A DNA stretch of 64,000 nt from Citrifermentans bemidjiense Bem (GCF_000020725.1 NC_011146.1:806001-870000); one strand, 5' to 3'; positions 26,580 to 36,516 are shown, numbered from the stretch's first letter. Numbers and translations are program-made. The notes: generated by a model not told the origin, from the letters alone.

Positions 26580-29270
26580 ATGGGGATATTGGACAACCTG
26601 AGTCCGCTTTGGATAGAGAACCAGTACGAGGTATGGAAGAAGGATCCGGAGCAGCTTTCCGAGGCGTGGCGCGCCTTCTTCAACGGCTTCGAACTGGGAG
26701 TCAATCAACCGCCCCAAGAGGCCGCCACTCTTGGGCTGAAGGAGGCTTTGAAGCACTCGGGGGTCCAATCTCTCATCTACCGCTACCGCGACATCGGGCA
26801 CCTGCTCGCCTGCACCGACCCGCTTTCTCCCTGCCAGATAGAACACCCGCTCCTCTCCCTGGACGCCTTCGGCCTGGAGCCGTCCGACCTCGATAAGACC
26901 TTCCATACCAAGCGTTTCATGAAGCAAAGCGCCACCCTGAAGGAGATCCTGCAGGTGATGCGCAGCACCTACTGCGGCTCCGTCGGCGTTGAATTCATGC
27001 ACCTGCAAAACCCCGAAGAGCGGCAGTGGCTCATCGACCGCATGGAGCCCCTGGCGAACCGGGGACGCTTCGACGCCGAAAAGCGGCTCAGGCTCTTGAA
27101 GAAGCTCAAAGAGGCGGCGCTTTTCGAACGCGAACTGCACAAGAAGTTTCCGGGACAGACCCGCTTCTCGCTGGAAGGGGGGGACGCCCTGATCCCGCTT
27201 TTGGACGCCGCCGTAGTGAAAGCCGCCGAGCTCGGCGTCACCGACGTCGTCTTCGGAATGCCGCACCGCGGCCGCCTCAACGTCTTGGCCAACGTCTTCG
27301 GCATGCCTTACGAGAACCTCTTCGCCGAATTCGGCGACAACACGGAATATGGCGTCGTCGGCGAGGGAGACGTCAAGTACCACAAGGGCTATTCCGTCGA
27401 TCTCATCTTGACCGGAGAGCACGCCATCCACTTAACCCTCACTTCCAACCCGAGCCACCTTGAGGCGATCGACCCGGTGGTGCAGGGGAAATGCCGGGCC
27501 CGCCAGGACCGGATGGGGGATGGAGCGGAGGCCCGGGTGCTGCCGCTATTGATCCACGGGGACGCGGCTTTCGCGGGGCAAGGGGTGGTGGCGGAGACCT
27601 TGAACCTCTCGCAGCTTGCCGGCTACAGGACCGGCGGCACGCTGCACGTCGTCCTCAACAACCAGATAGGGTTCACCACCTCGGCCGCCGACGCCCGGTC
27701 CAGCCACTACGCCACCGACGTGGCTAAGATGGTGCGGGCGCCGGTCTTCCATGTCTACGGGGACGACGCCGAGGCGGTGGTGCACATCGCCCAACTGGCG
27801 CTCGAGTACCGGGACCGCTACCGAAAGGACGTGGTGGTCGAGGTGATCTGCTACCGCAGGCACGGCCACAACGAGGGGGACGAGCCCTACTTCACCCAGC
27901 CGCTCATGTACGAGCAGATCAAGCTGCGCCCCCCGCTGCACTCGCTCTACGAGATGGAGCTCCAGGGAGAGGGATTCGCCGAGGAGGAGTTGAAGGAGGT
28001 TGAGAACGAGGTGGTGCAGCGCCTGGCACAGGCAGGGGGGAAAAGCGCGGAGCCGGTCGAGAGCGCCTTCCTGGCACGCTGGAGCGGCATGAAGCCCGGG
28101 ACCGAAAAGGCACCCGTCTCCACCGCGGTGGCGGCGGCTTCGCTCATGGAGCTCTCGGAAAAGCTCAGCCTCATCCCGGACGGCTTCCAACCGCACCCCA
28201 AGGTGACGGGCATACTGCAGAAGCGGCGCGAGGCTGTATTGAAAGGTGGACCGCTCGACTGGGGGAACGTGGAGGCGCTGGCCTTCGGCACCCTGCTGGC
28301 GCAGGGAGTCCCGGTTCGCCTTTCGGGGCAGGACGTCAGGCGCGGCACCTTCAGCCACCGACACGCCGTCCTCTTCGATCAGCAAAACGGCAGCTCCTAC
28401 CTCCCCTTGTCGAGAGCCGGTGCGCAAGGGGCGCCCTTCTGCGTCTACGACAGCATGCTTGCCGAGTTCTCGGTTCTGGGGTTCGAGTACGGCTATTCCA
28501 TCGAGGCGCCCGAGGCGCTCACCATCTGGGAAGCTCAGTACGGCGACTTCGTCAACGGCGCGCAGGTGATCATCGACCAGTTCATCGTGAGCGGCGAGGC
28601 CAAGTGGGGGCGCTCCAGTGGTCTCGTGCTGATGCTCCCGCACGGCTACGAAGGGCAGGGGGCCGAGCATTCCAGCGCTCGCATCGAGCGCTTCCTCGAA
28701 CTGGCTGCGGCCGGCAACATCCAGGTCGTCTACCCCACCACGCCCGCGCAGCTCTTCCACGTGCTCAGGCGGCAGATGCTGCAGCCTTTCCGCAAGCCGC
28801 TCATCCTTTTCACCCCCAAGAGCCTGCTGCGGCACCCCGACTGCGTCTCCAAGCTGGAGGAGCTTTCCTCCGGCGGCTTCAAAGAGGTGATCTCGGAGCC
28901 ACCGGCGGGTGGAGAGGTGCAAGAGGTGCTTCTTTGCAGCGGCAAGATCTACTACGACCTTCTGGGGCGGATCAGGAAGGATCAGGTGCAGGGGCGCGCG
29001 CTGGTGCGTATCGAGCAGCTCTACCCCCTGCCGATGGACCTGCTGCGGGAGGAGTTGCAACGCTATCCCTCCGGCGTCCGCTACAGCTGGGTGCAGGAGG
29101 AGCCTCGCAACATGGGAGGGTGGCGATTCCTGCACGAGCCTCTTTGCGAGATACTCGGGGTGGTGCCCCGTTACGTCGGGCGGCCGGAAGCAGCGGCGCC
29201 GGCCTCCGGCTCGCACCGGCTGGACCGGGTGGAGCAGGAGCGCATCATAGAGGACGCGCTGCAGCGTTGA
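26580..29270 (+). CDS. sucA: 2-oxoglutarate dehydrogenase E1 component
   Basis: An 896-residue thiamine-diphosphate enzyme that decarboxylates 2-oxoglutarate and transfers the succinyl group to the lipoyl E2. The N-terminal LSPLWIENQYEVWKKDPEQL is typical of E1o. Active-site segments are MPHRGRLNVLANVFG, LTSNPSHLEAIDPVVQGK, LLIHGDAAFAGQGVVAETLN and the pyrimidine-domain region RRGTFSHRHAVLFDQ. Two ATGs are adjacent at 26577 and 26580; the second has GGGGAG at better spacing. It is followed by sucB, lpdA and lipB, giving a full complex plus the lipoylation enzyme. An anaerobe with this complex may run it for glutamate/TCA balance; the physiological direction is not visible. Confidence 0.95.
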   Translation: MGILDNLSPLWIENQYEVWKKDPEQLSEAWRAFFNGFELGVNQPPQEAATLGLKEALKHSGVQSLIYRYRDIGHLLACTDPLSPCQIEHPLLSLDAFGLEPSDLDKTFHTKRFMKQSATLKEILQVMRSTYCGSVGVEFMHLQNPEERQWLIDRMEPLANRGRFDAEKRLRLLKKLKEAALFERELHKKFPGQTRFSLEGGDALIPLLDAAVVKAAELGVTDVVFGMPHRGRLNVLANVFGMPYENLFAEFGDNTEYGVVGEGDVKYHKGYSVDLILTGEHAIHLTLTSNPSHLEAIDPVVQGKCRARQDRMGDGAEARVLPLLIHGDAAFAGQGVVAETLNLSQLAGYRTGGTLHVVLNNQIGFTTSAADARSSHYATDVAKMVRAPVFHVYGDDAEAVVHIAQLALEYRDRYRKDVVVEVICYRRHGHNEGDEPYFTQPLMYEQIKLRPPLHSLYEMELQGEGFAEEELKEVENEVVQRLAQAGGKSAEPVESAFLARWSGMKPGTEKAPVSTAVAAASLMELSEKLSLIPDGFQPHPKVTGILQKRREAVLKGGPLDWGNVEALAFGTLLAQGVPVRLSGQDVRRGTFSHRHAVLFDQQNGSSYLPLSRAGAQGAPFCVYDSMLAEFSVLGFEYGYSIEAPEALTIWEAQYGDFVNGAQVIIDQFIVSGEAKWGRSSGLVLMLPHGYEGQGAEHSSARIERFLELAAAGNIQVVYPTTPAQLFHVLRRQMLQPFRKPLILFTPKSLLRHPDCVSKLEELSSGGFKEVISEPPAGGEVQEVLLCSGKIYYDLLGRIRKDQVQGRALVRIEQLYPLPMDLLREELQRYPSGVRYSWVQEEPRNMGGWRFLHEPLCEILGVVPRYVGRPEAAAPASGSHRLDRVEQERIIEDALQR

Positions 29271-29430
29271 GTGGCTGCAGATCAAATAGCGTCTCCCTCC
29301 GTGGTAATGCACCGCAACAAATTAAGTTTGACGCTTTTGCCTAGCGCTTAACTCAGTAACTAAGAAGCACCGGTCCCGGTGAAGGTCAAAGCCGTGAACC
29401 TGCACCTTTGGCCGGTTTAGGAGTCGGAAA

Positions 29431-30702
29431 ATGGATATTAAGGTTCCCGCGGTGGGTGAGTCGGTCTATGAGGCGGTCATCGCCAGGTGGCTCAAGAAGT
29501 CGGGCGAGGTTGTGGCCAAGGATGAGCCGCTTTGCGAGGTTGAAACGGACAAGGTGACCCTGGAGGTGACCTCGGAGGCGGACGGCGTGTTGACCACGCT
29601 GGCGGCCGAGGGGGAGACGGTGAAGATCGGCGCGGTGATCGCGACCATAGACGCCCGCGGCGCAGAGGCCGCGCCCCCCTCGGGGAGCGCCGCCCCTCCT
29701 GAGCCCCCGCCTTCCGGCGCCCCGGCAGCCGGGACCGCCCCGGCCAAAGCGACCCCCAAGGGTATGGCGCCTCCCATCTCCCCATCGGGGCGCAAGCTGG
29801 CACGCGAGCTGGGCGTGGAGCCCCAGGATGTCAAGGGGACCGGGCGCGGAGGGCGCGTGACCAGGGAAGACCTTTTGAAGGCGGAGGGGGCAGAGCCCGC
29901 TCCCGCCGAGGCCGAACCCTCCCCTGCGGCACAGCTTGCGCCGGTCGGGAAAACCGAGCCGGCACCCGCTGCTCCGCCCCGTCCCGCCCCAGCCGAAGAA
30001 GCGGAGCGCGTGGTCCGCAAGCCGATGACGCAGATCAGAAAGCGCATTGCGGAGCGGCTGGTCTCGGTGCGGCAGCAGACCGCCATGCTCACCACCTTCA
30101 ACGAGGCGGACATGAGCCAGGTGATGCTGCTGCGCCAGAAGTACGGGGAACATTTCCTGAAGCGCCACGGCGTGAAGCTGGGGTTCATGTCCTTTTTCGT
30201 CCGCGCCTGCTGCGAGGCGCTGGCGCAGTATCCCGAGGTGAACGCGCAGATCGATGGCGACGACATCGTCTACCACAACTTCTGTGACATCGGCGTTGCC
30301 GTCGGGAGCGAAAGGGGGCTGGTGGTACCGGTCTTGAGAGGTGCCGAGTCGCTCACCCTCGCCGGGATCGAGCAGCAGATCGCACAATACGCCGAGAAGG
30401 TGCGCCAAAACCGCATCGCCATCGCCGACCTTGAGGGGGGGACCTTCACCATCTCCAACGGCGGGGTCTACGGTTCCATGCTCTCCACCCCCATCCTCAA
30501 CCCGCCGCAAAGCGGGGTGCTGGGGATGCACGCGATACAGCCGCGCGCCGTGGTCGTCGACGGCGAGATCGTGGTCCGCCCCATGATGTACCTGGCGCTC
30601 TCCTACGATCACCGCATCGTGGACGGGCAGGGGGCGGTGGGGTTTTTGAAGCTGGTCAAGGAGTACATCGAGGAGCCGGAGGAGTTGCTGCTCGAAGGGT
30701 AG
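29431..30702 (+). CDS. sucB: Dihydrolipoamide succinyltransferase (E2)
   Basis: A 423-residue E2 acyltransferase. Order is lipoyl domain (2-75, lipoyl Lys in ETDKVTLEV), an Ala/Pro linker, a peripheral-subunit-binding domain (SGRKLARELGVEPQDVKG to EDLLK, about 117-150), a second linker and the catalytic domain. It ends with YDHRIVDGQG, which carries the catalytic HxxxDG. It passes the succinyl group from sucA product to CoA. Start ATG 29431 with GGAG 7 nt upstream. The 160-nt gap from sucA has no clear gene. The Ala/Pro linkers are typical and explain the biased composition. Confidence 0.95.
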   Translation: MDIKVPAVGESVYEAVIARWLKKSGEVVAKDEPLCEVETDKVTLEVTSEADGVLTTLAAEGETVKIGAVIATIDARGAEAAPPSGSAAPPEPPPSGAPAAGTAPAKATPKGMAPPISPSGRKLARELGVEPQDVKGTGRGGRVTREDLLKAEGAEPAPAEAEPSPAAQLAPVGKTEPAPAAPPRPAPAEEAERVVRKPMTQIRKRIAERLVSVRQQTAMLTTFNEADMSQVMLLRQKYGEHFLKRHGVKLGFMSFFVRACCEALAQYPEVNAQIDGDDIVYHNFCDIGVAVGSERGLVVPVLRGAESLTLAGIEQQIAQYAEKVRQNRIAIADLEGGTFTISNGGVYGSMLSTPILNPPQSGVLGMHAIQPRAVVVDGEIVVRPMMYLALSYDHRIVDGQGAVGFLKLVKEYIEEPEELLLEG

Positions 30703-30753
30703 CTACAACGCACACCGCTGCCCGCGTGGCAGGGGGAGTAGTAGGGAGGCGAG

Positions 30754-32167
30754 ATGGCAGAAGAAATTTTCGATCTGGTGGTTATCGGGGCGGGGCCCGG
30801 CGGCTACGTCGCCGCCATACGCGCAGCGCAGCTGGGGATGACGGTGGCAGTGGTGGAGAAGCGGGGGACACTCGGTGGCGTCTGCCTCAACGAGGGGTGC
30901 ATCCCCAGCAAGGCGCTCCTTGACTCCAGCGAGCTCTTTCATCTGGCCGGGCACCGCTTCTCCGCGCACGGCATAGAGGTGGCGCCCCCGACCCTCAACC
31001 TCGGGCAGATGATGGCCAGAAAGGACGACGTGGTGAAGAAGCTCACCGACGGCGTCACCTACCTCTTCAAGAAAAACAAGATCAGGAGCGTGAACGGCAC
31101 GGCAAGGCTTGCCGGCAGCGAGGCGGGCGGGGTGCACAAGGTCGAGGTGCAGGGAGCGCAGGGGGGGGGAGCAGATCCTCGCCAAGAAGGTGCTTCTCGC
31201 CACCGGCAGCGACGCGGTAGAGCTTCCCTCCCTTCCTTTCGACGGCGAAGCCGTTGTGAGCGCCCGCGAGGCCTTGAGTTTCGGCAAGGTCCCGGAACAC
31301 CTCCTCGTCGTCGGTGGCGGGTACATCGGCCTTGAGCTCGGTTCGGTCTGGCTCAGGCTCGGCGCCCAGGTCACCGTGGTGGAGATGCTCCCGCGGCTCA
31401 TCGCCGGTAGCGACGGGCAGGTGGCGGAGGCGCTTTTGCGTTCGCTCAAGAAGCAGGGGATGCGCTTTTTGCTGGGTGGCAAGGTGGCCGGTGTCGAAAA
31501 GCGCGAAGGGGCTTTGCTGGCGCGGGTGGAGGTCGAGGGTGCCGTGCAGGAAATAAGCTGCGACAAGGTGCTGGTGGCGGTGGGGCGCAGGCCGCTGACG
31601 GAGGGGCTGGGCCTGGAAGAGCTGGGCGTCGCCCTGGGAAAAGGGCGGGTCCAGGTGAACGAAGAGTACCAGACCAGCGTCCCCGGCATCTACGCCATCG
31701 GAGACCTGATAGCGGGACCGATGCTGGCGCACAAGGCCATGGAGGAGGGGGCGGTCTGCGTCGAGAGGATGCGCGGGGAGCCGAGCCAGGTGGATTACGG
31801 CTGCGTCCCCGGCGTCTGCTACACCTGGCCCGAGGCTGCGTCGGTGGGGAAAACCGAGGATGCCCTCAAAGAAGAGGGTATCCCCTATAAAAGCGGCAAG
31901 TACAACTTCATGGGCAACGGGCGCGCCAAGTGCATGGACGAGACCGAAGGTTTCGTCAAGGTGCTCTCCGACGCGGAAGGGACGCGGCTTCTAGGGGTGC
32001 ACATCTTCGGCCCGCGCGCCTCAGACATGATAGTCGAAGCGGTCACCGTGATGAGCTTCGGCGGCAGCAGCGAGGACATCGCCCTCATCATGCATGCCCA
32101 CCCGACCCTCTCCGAGGCGATGAAGGAAGCGGCGCTGGACGTGGACAAGAGGGCGATACACGGCTGA
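30754..32167 (+). pseudogene. lpdA: Dihydrolipoyl dehydrogenase (E3), frameshifted in a G9 run
   Basis: Flavin disulfide reductase that reoxidises dihydrolipoyl E2. The first part (30754 to about 31170) has the FAD motif VVIGAGPGGYVAAIRAAQLG and the redox pair GGVCLNEGCIPSK. The second, in the +1 frame, has the NAD motif VVGGGYIGLELGS, YAIGDLIAGPMLAH and the active-site HAHPTLSEA, ending at 32167. The frames meet at a run of nine G (31161-31169); eight G would join them into about 470 residues, normal length. The first frame runs on only to 31335. It may be a real mutation, a sequencing slip or a switchable tract. Sequence is otherwise well conserved. Confidence 0.82.
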
Positions 32168-32189
32168 TTCGGTTTTTTCGGTGGAGCAT

Positions 32190-32804
32190 ATGATCTTCAA
32201 GGACGTCGGAGTCATCGGCTATGCCGAGGCGCTCCGGATACAGGAACAACTGGTGGCGGAGGTGCAACAGGGGGGCGAGGAGGCCCTCTTGCTGCTTGAG
32301 CACCTCCCCGTCTACACCATCGGCGCGGGGGGGGACCGGGGCAACGTCCTCGATCCGGAATTGGAGCCGGTCCGGGTGAACCGCGGCGGGGACGTCACCT
32401 ACCACGGCCCGGGCCAGTTGGTCTGCTACCCGATCCTCGACCTGTCCCGGCGCGGGCGCGACCTGCACCGCTACCTTCGTTTCCTGGAGCGCTTCCTGGT
32501 CGAGCTTTGCGCCGGCCTCGGGGTCGGCTGCCATACCGTCCCCGGCCGCACCGGCGTCTGGACCGGCAACGGCAAGCTCGCTTCCATAGGGGTAGGGGTA
32601 CGGCGCTGGGTCTCCATGCACGGCTTCGCGCTGAACGTCTCACCGGACACCGCCCCCTTCTCCAGGATCAACCCCTGCGGCATGCCGGGCTGCAGCATCA
32701 CCTCCTTGAGCCTGGAACTGGGGGAGGAGCTATTCGTCGATGAGTTGAAAGAAATGGTCGCCATCCGTTTCCAACCGCTTTTGAACCTGCACCTGCCACG
32801 ATAG
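32190..32804 (+). CDS. lipB: Octanoyl-[ACP] protein N-octanoyltransferase LipB
   Basis: A 204-residue transferase that moves octanoate from acyl carrier protein to lipoyl domains, here probably of SucB. Conserved segments are VNRGGDVTYHGPGQLVCYPILD, RTGVWTGNGKLASIGVGVRR and INPCGMPGCSITSL, with the catalytic Cys in the last and the Lys in GNGKLASIG. The ATG at 32190 is preferred; the GTG at 32181 also lies in frame. Directly downstream of lpdA (22 nt), it extends the 2-oxoglutarate dehydrogenase cluster. No lipA is in the window. Confidence 0.93.
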   Translation: MIFKDVGVIGYAEALRIQEQLVAEVQQGGEEALLLLEHLPVYTIGAGGDRGNVLDPELEPVRVNRGGDVTYHGPGQLVCYPILDLSRRGRDLHRYLRFLERFLVELCAGLGVGCHTVPGRTGVWTGNGKLASIGVGVRRWVSMHGFALNVSPDTAPFSRINPCGMPGCSITSLSLELGEELFVDELKEMVAIRFQPLLNLHLPR

Positions 32805-32834
32805 CCCAATGAAAGGTGGGCGAGGAGGCTCCTC

Positions 32835-35294
32835 ATGTCCGAAACCGACTGCCGCGTCCCTGTAGAGAAGCTTCGCTGGGTGTGCGATCCCGCCCTCTTC
32901 AATTTCAAGACCACCGAAGACATCGCCGGGCTGGAGGGGAGCGTCGCCCAGCACCGCGCCACGGCCGCGATCGACTTCGGCCTGGGCATGCCCAACAACG
33001 GGTTCAACATCTACCTCGCCGGTGACGCCGGGACCGGAAGGACCTCCACCATCCGGCAGATGCTGCAGAAGTACGTAAAGGACACCTCCCCCCCCAGCGA
33101 CTGGTGCTATGTCCACAACTTCCACTCCCCCGACGCCCCCTTGGCCTTAGCCCTTCCCGCCGGCATGGGGAAGGAGCTTGCCGCCGACATGCGGGAACTC
33201 TTGGATTACATGCGCTCCGACATCCCGACGGCCCTGGAGAGCAAGGAGTACGAGACCAACCGGGTCACCCTGATCGAGCAGTTCCAGGAGAAAAACGGCG
33301 ACATCTTCTCCGCGCTGGAAAAGGAGGCGGCGGAACGCGGTTTCGCCCTGCAGCGCACCGTCTCCGGTCTGGTGATCGTTCCCCAGAAGGAGGGGCGCAA
33401 CTTTACCCAGGAGGAATACGAGGCGCTGGAAAAAAACGAGCGTGAGCAACTGGACTCAGTCGGGCGCGCACTAACCGAAAGGCTCAACGACTGCCTGCGC
33501 CAGGTGCGCGAGAACGAGAAATTGCTGCGCGACGCCCTGTCGCAGCTGGACCGCGAACTGGGGCTTTCCGCCGTCGGGCACCACCTGGACCCCCTCAAGG
33601 AAAAGTACGTCGGCTTCCAGAAGGTCCAGAAGTACCTGGACGACGTCCAGGAGGACCTCCTTTTGAACCTGGAGGACTTCAAGCCGCAGGCGGCGCCTCC
33701 CCAGATCCCGGGGCTGAAGCTTCCCAAGCAGGAGCCGACCTTCGAGCGCTACGAGGTGAACGTCCTGGTGGAGAACAACCCGGAAAACGGCGCGCCGATG
33801 GTGTTCGAATCCAACCCCACCTACACCAACCTCTTCGGGCGGATCGAGAACATCATGCAGATGGGAGGGATGGCCAGCACCAACTTTACCCTGATCAAGC
33901 CGGGCGCCCTGCACCGCGCCAACGGCGGCTACCTCATCGTGGACGCGCGCGAGGTGCTGATCAACCCGTTCGCCTGGGAGTCCTTGAAGCGCTGCATCAG
34001 GAACATGGAGATAAAGATCGAGGACGTCCTGGAGCAGTACCGCTTCATGACGGTGGTCTCGCTCAAGCCCGAGCCGATACCGCTTAACGCCAAGATCATC
34101 ATGATCGGGTCGCTCTGGATCTACTACCTCCTCTTCCACATGGAGCCCGACTACCGGAAGTTCTTCAAGGTGAAGGCCGACTTCGACAACCGGATCAACC
34201 GCACCCCCGAGGTGATGCACGACTACGCCCTCTTCGTGGCGGCGCACTGCTGCAAGGAAGGGCTCCTTCCCTTCGACGCGACCGGGGTCGCCGCGCTTTT
34301 GGAGCACGCCTCGCGCCTGGTGGAGGACCAGGAGCTGCTCTCCTCGCAGTTCACCGAACTCTCCGACCTGATCCGCGAGGCGAGCTACTGGGCCAAGCGC
34401 GATGGGGCCGAGGTGGTGGACCGCAGCTGGGTGAAGCGGGCGGTGCACGAGAAGACCTTCCGCTCCAACCGAATCGAGGAGCGGATCCAGGAATACCTGG
34501 CCCAGGGGGTGATCCTGTGCGACACCAAGGGGAGCGTGGTCGGCCAGATCAACGGCCTCTCCGTCATGACCCTCGGCGATTACGCCTTCGGCCGCCCCTC
34601 CCGCCTCACCATACGCGTCTCGCAGGGGCGCGCCGGCATGGTCAACATCGAGCGCGAGGTGAAGCTTTCCGGACCGATCCACGACAAGGGGGTGCTGATC
34701 CTGACCGGCTACCTGGCAGGCAAGTTCGCCCAGGACCAGCCGCTCTCCTTCTCCGCCCACATCTGCTTCGAGCAGTCCTACGAGGGGGTCGAGGGGGACA
34801 GCGCCTCCAGCGCCGAACTCTACGGCCTTCTCTCCGCGCTTTCCGGGCTCCCCATTCGGCAGGGGATAGCGGTCACCGGGAGCGTCAACCAGCACGGCCA
34901 GATCCAGCCCATCGGCGGGGTGAACTACAAGATCGAGGGGTTCTACAACGTCTGCAAGGCCAAGGGGCTCACCGGCGAGCAGGGAGTCCTCATTCCCAAG
35001 ATCAACGAGCACAACCTGATGCTGAGCGACGAGGTGGTGCAGGCGGTCCAGGAGGGGATGTTCCACATCTGGAGCGTTCAGGAAGTGGACCAGGGGATCG
35101 AGATCCTGACCGGCGTGGCGGCGGGGAAGATGGGCGAGGACGGGAGCTACCCCGAGGGGAGCGTCAACTTCCTGGTGCAGCAGCGGCTGAAGAAGATGTT
35201 CGACAACATGCGGCGGCTGGCGCAGCAGGATAAGGAGCAGGCGAAGGAAGAGGGAGCTCTCCCCCTTCCCGAGCCCGGCCCGTTGAAGGATTAA
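32835..35294 (+). CDS. Lon-related AAA protease (LonB-like, ATP-dependent)
   Basis: An 819-residue cytoplasmic protein. It has a nucleotide-binding loop GDAGTGRTSTI (about 65), a large helical insertion (about 170-280) and a C-terminal Lon-type protease domain with GDSASSAELYGLLSALSG and GGVNYKIEGFYNV. These hold the Ser (about 656) and Lys (about 699) catalytic pair. It resembles the uncharacterised Lon-related family in which the N-terminal half differs from classical Lon. The start has GGAGG 7 nt upstream. It follows lipB after 30 nt and ends before a terminator. Whether it degrades proteins with ATP has to be inferred. Confidence 0.85.
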   Translation: MSETDCRVPVEKLRWVCDPALFNFKTTEDIAGLEGSVAQHRATAAIDFGLGMPNNGFNIYLAGDAGTGRTSTIRQMLQKYVKDTSPPSDWCYVHNFHSPDAPLALALPAGMGKELAADMRELLDYMRSDIPTALESKEYETNRVTLIEQFQEKNGDIFSALEKEAAERGFALQRTVSGLVIVPQKEGRNFTQEEYEALEKNEREQLDSVGRALTERLNDCLRQVRENEKLLRDALSQLDRELGLSAVGHHLDPLKEKYVGFQKVQKYLDDVQEDLLLNLEDFKPQAAPPQIPGLKLPKQEPTFERYEVNVLVENNPENGAPMVFESNPTYTNLFGRIENIMQMGGMASTNFTLIKPGALHRANGGYLIVDAREVLINPFAWESLKRCIRNMEIKIEDVLEQYRFMTVVSLKPEPIPLNAKIIMIGSLWIYYLLFHMEPDYRKFFKVKADFDNRINRTPEVMHDYALFVAAHCCKEGLLPFDATGVAALLEHASRLVEDQELLSSQFTELSDLIREASYWAKRDGAEVVDRSWVKRAVHEKTFRSNRIEERIQEYLAQGVILCDTKGSVVGQINGLSVMTLGDYAFGRPSRLTIRVSQGRAGMVNIEREVKLSGPIHDKGVLILTGYLAGKFAQDQPLSFSAHICFEQSYEGVEGDSASSAELYGLLSALSGLPIRQGIAVTGSVNQHGQIQPIGGVNYKIEGFYNVCKAKGLTGEQGVLIPKINEHNLMLSDEVVQAVQEGMFHIWSVQEVDQGIEILTGVAAGKMGEDGSYPEGSVNFLVQQRLKKMFDNMRRLAQQDKEQAKEEGALPLPEPGPLKD

Positions 35295-35345
35295 GGGAGT
35301 AACGAGGACTTGAAAAGGGGAGGGGGATTTGCTACCTTCCCGCGA

Positions 35346-35371
35346 GGGCCGCACGCCGCGGCCCTTTTTTT
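35346..35371 (+). terminator. Rho-independent terminator after the Lon-related gene
   Basis: GGGCCGC (35346-35352) pairs with GCGGCCC (35358-35364) around ACGCC, then seven T (35365-35371). Clear intrinsic terminator closing the sucA-to-protease run. Confidence 0.88.
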
Positions 35372-35470
35372 ATACAGATTGGAAAGAAAAAGGTGCCTCA
35401 CGAGTCCCCGCCCCCGGAGGGGGAGGGTTAGGGAGGGGGCCTTTCATTTCATCCGGACGAGGAGTCCCGC

Positions 35471-36340
35471 TTGACCAGACGCTGCTTTCTCATCGTGAAC
35501 CCCACCTCGGGAAGCTATTCCCAGAGAACCGTGGATCAGATCATGGCCGGCCTCAGGGAGAGGGGGCTCGCACCCGAGCTGATGCCGACGGGAAGCGCCG
35601 CCGACCCGGCGCTCTTCGCTGCACGCCTTTGCGCCCAACACTCCGATCCGCTGGTCATAGTCGCCGGCGGCGACGGCACGGTGAACGGCGTCCTGAACGG
35701 CCTGGTCCCCGGTAGGGCGACCCTCGGGGTGGTCCCCTTGGGGACCGCCAACGTCCTGGCGCGGGAGTTGGGTATCTCTTCCGTCGCCGACGCCCTGGAC
35801 CGCCTGGCCAGAGGGACGACCCGACCCATCTCCGTGGGCGAGATCGAGCGGGACGGGGAGAAGAGGCGCTTCCTCTTGATGGCGGGCGCCGGGATGGACG
35901 GTGCGGTGGTGCGCGGGGTGCGCCTCTCCGAGAAGCGGGTCATAGGAAAAGGGGCCTACCTCCTCTCGGCGCTCAGGGTGCTCCTTTCTTGGGACCGGTC
36001 GGAACTCCGGGTTACAGGCGGTGGGCGGAGCCTCTCCTGCCACGGCGTGATCGTCTGCAACGCCGCCAAGTACGGCGGCAATTTCGTGCTCGCCCCCGAG
36101 GCGGACCTCTTCTCCCCGGGGTTCCAGGTGCTCTGCATCGAGGGGGGGCGGCTCGCCTACCTGAAGCTCGGCCTCATGCTGCTATCCGGCAGGGGGGCGC
36201 CCCCCAGCTGCGTGACCTCGTTCGCCGCGACGGAACTGGAGCTCTCCGGCGACAAGGCGGTGCAACTGGACGGCGACTATTTCTGCTGCACCCCGTTGCA
36301 CATCAGGACGCTCCCGGAGCTGGTCCGCCTGGTGGTCTGA
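35471..36340 (+). CDS. YegS/diacylglycerol kinase-like lipid kinase
   Basis: A 289-residue kinase of the diacylglycerol/sphingosine kinase superfamily. FLIVNPTSGSYSQRTVDQI begins the fold, the catalytic GGDGTVNGVLNGL is at about residues 60-72, and VPLGTANVLARELG is the next conserved loop. It likely phosphorylates a membrane lipid. The start is a TTG at 35471 with GAGGAG 7 nt upstream. Substrate (diacylglycerol, phosphatidylglycerol or other) cannot be determined. The 100 nt upstream contains a G/C-rich repeat hairpin. Confidence 0.85.
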   Translation: MTRRCFLIVNPTSGSYSQRTVDQIMAGLRERGLAPELMPTGSAADPALFAARLCAQHSDPLVIVAGGDGTVNGVLNGLVPGRATLGVVPLGTANVLARELGISSVADALDRLARGTTRPISVGEIERDGEKRRFLLMAGAGMDGAVVRGVRLSEKRVIGKGAYLLSALRVLLSWDRSELRVTGGGRSLSCHGVIVCNAAKYGGNFVLAPEADLFSPGFQVLCIEGGRLAYLKLGLMLLSGRGAPPSCVTSFAATELELSGDKAVQLDGDYFCCTPLHIRTLPELVRLVV

Positions 36341-36367
36341 GGCGCCGCTGGCGGCCAAATTCCCCTG

Positions 36368-36397
36368 TTGACAAAGTAACGGCAATATCGGATTAAT
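36368..36397 (+). promoter_or_regulatory. Putative promoter of the receiver-PilZ gene
   Basis: TTGACA (36368-36373), an 18-nt spacer and ATTAAT (36392-36397). The -35 is perfect and the -10 matches 4 of 6. About 120 nt of leader separates it from the ATG at 36517. Confidence 0.42.
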
Positions 36398-36516
36398 GTG
36401 GCATTCGCCCCCTGCCGGGGGGCGGTGCTTCCCGGCGGCTTGGCTTGCAGGCGGCTCTTCAGCGCGGTTTCGGGCAGGACTTTTAGCTGTAGACATGCAT
36501 CACAGGGGGACTTGGC

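Noticed and set aside
27546-29312. 588-codon minus-strand frame opposite sucA
   Set aside because: Antisense shadow; no recognisable domain and complete sucA on the other strand.
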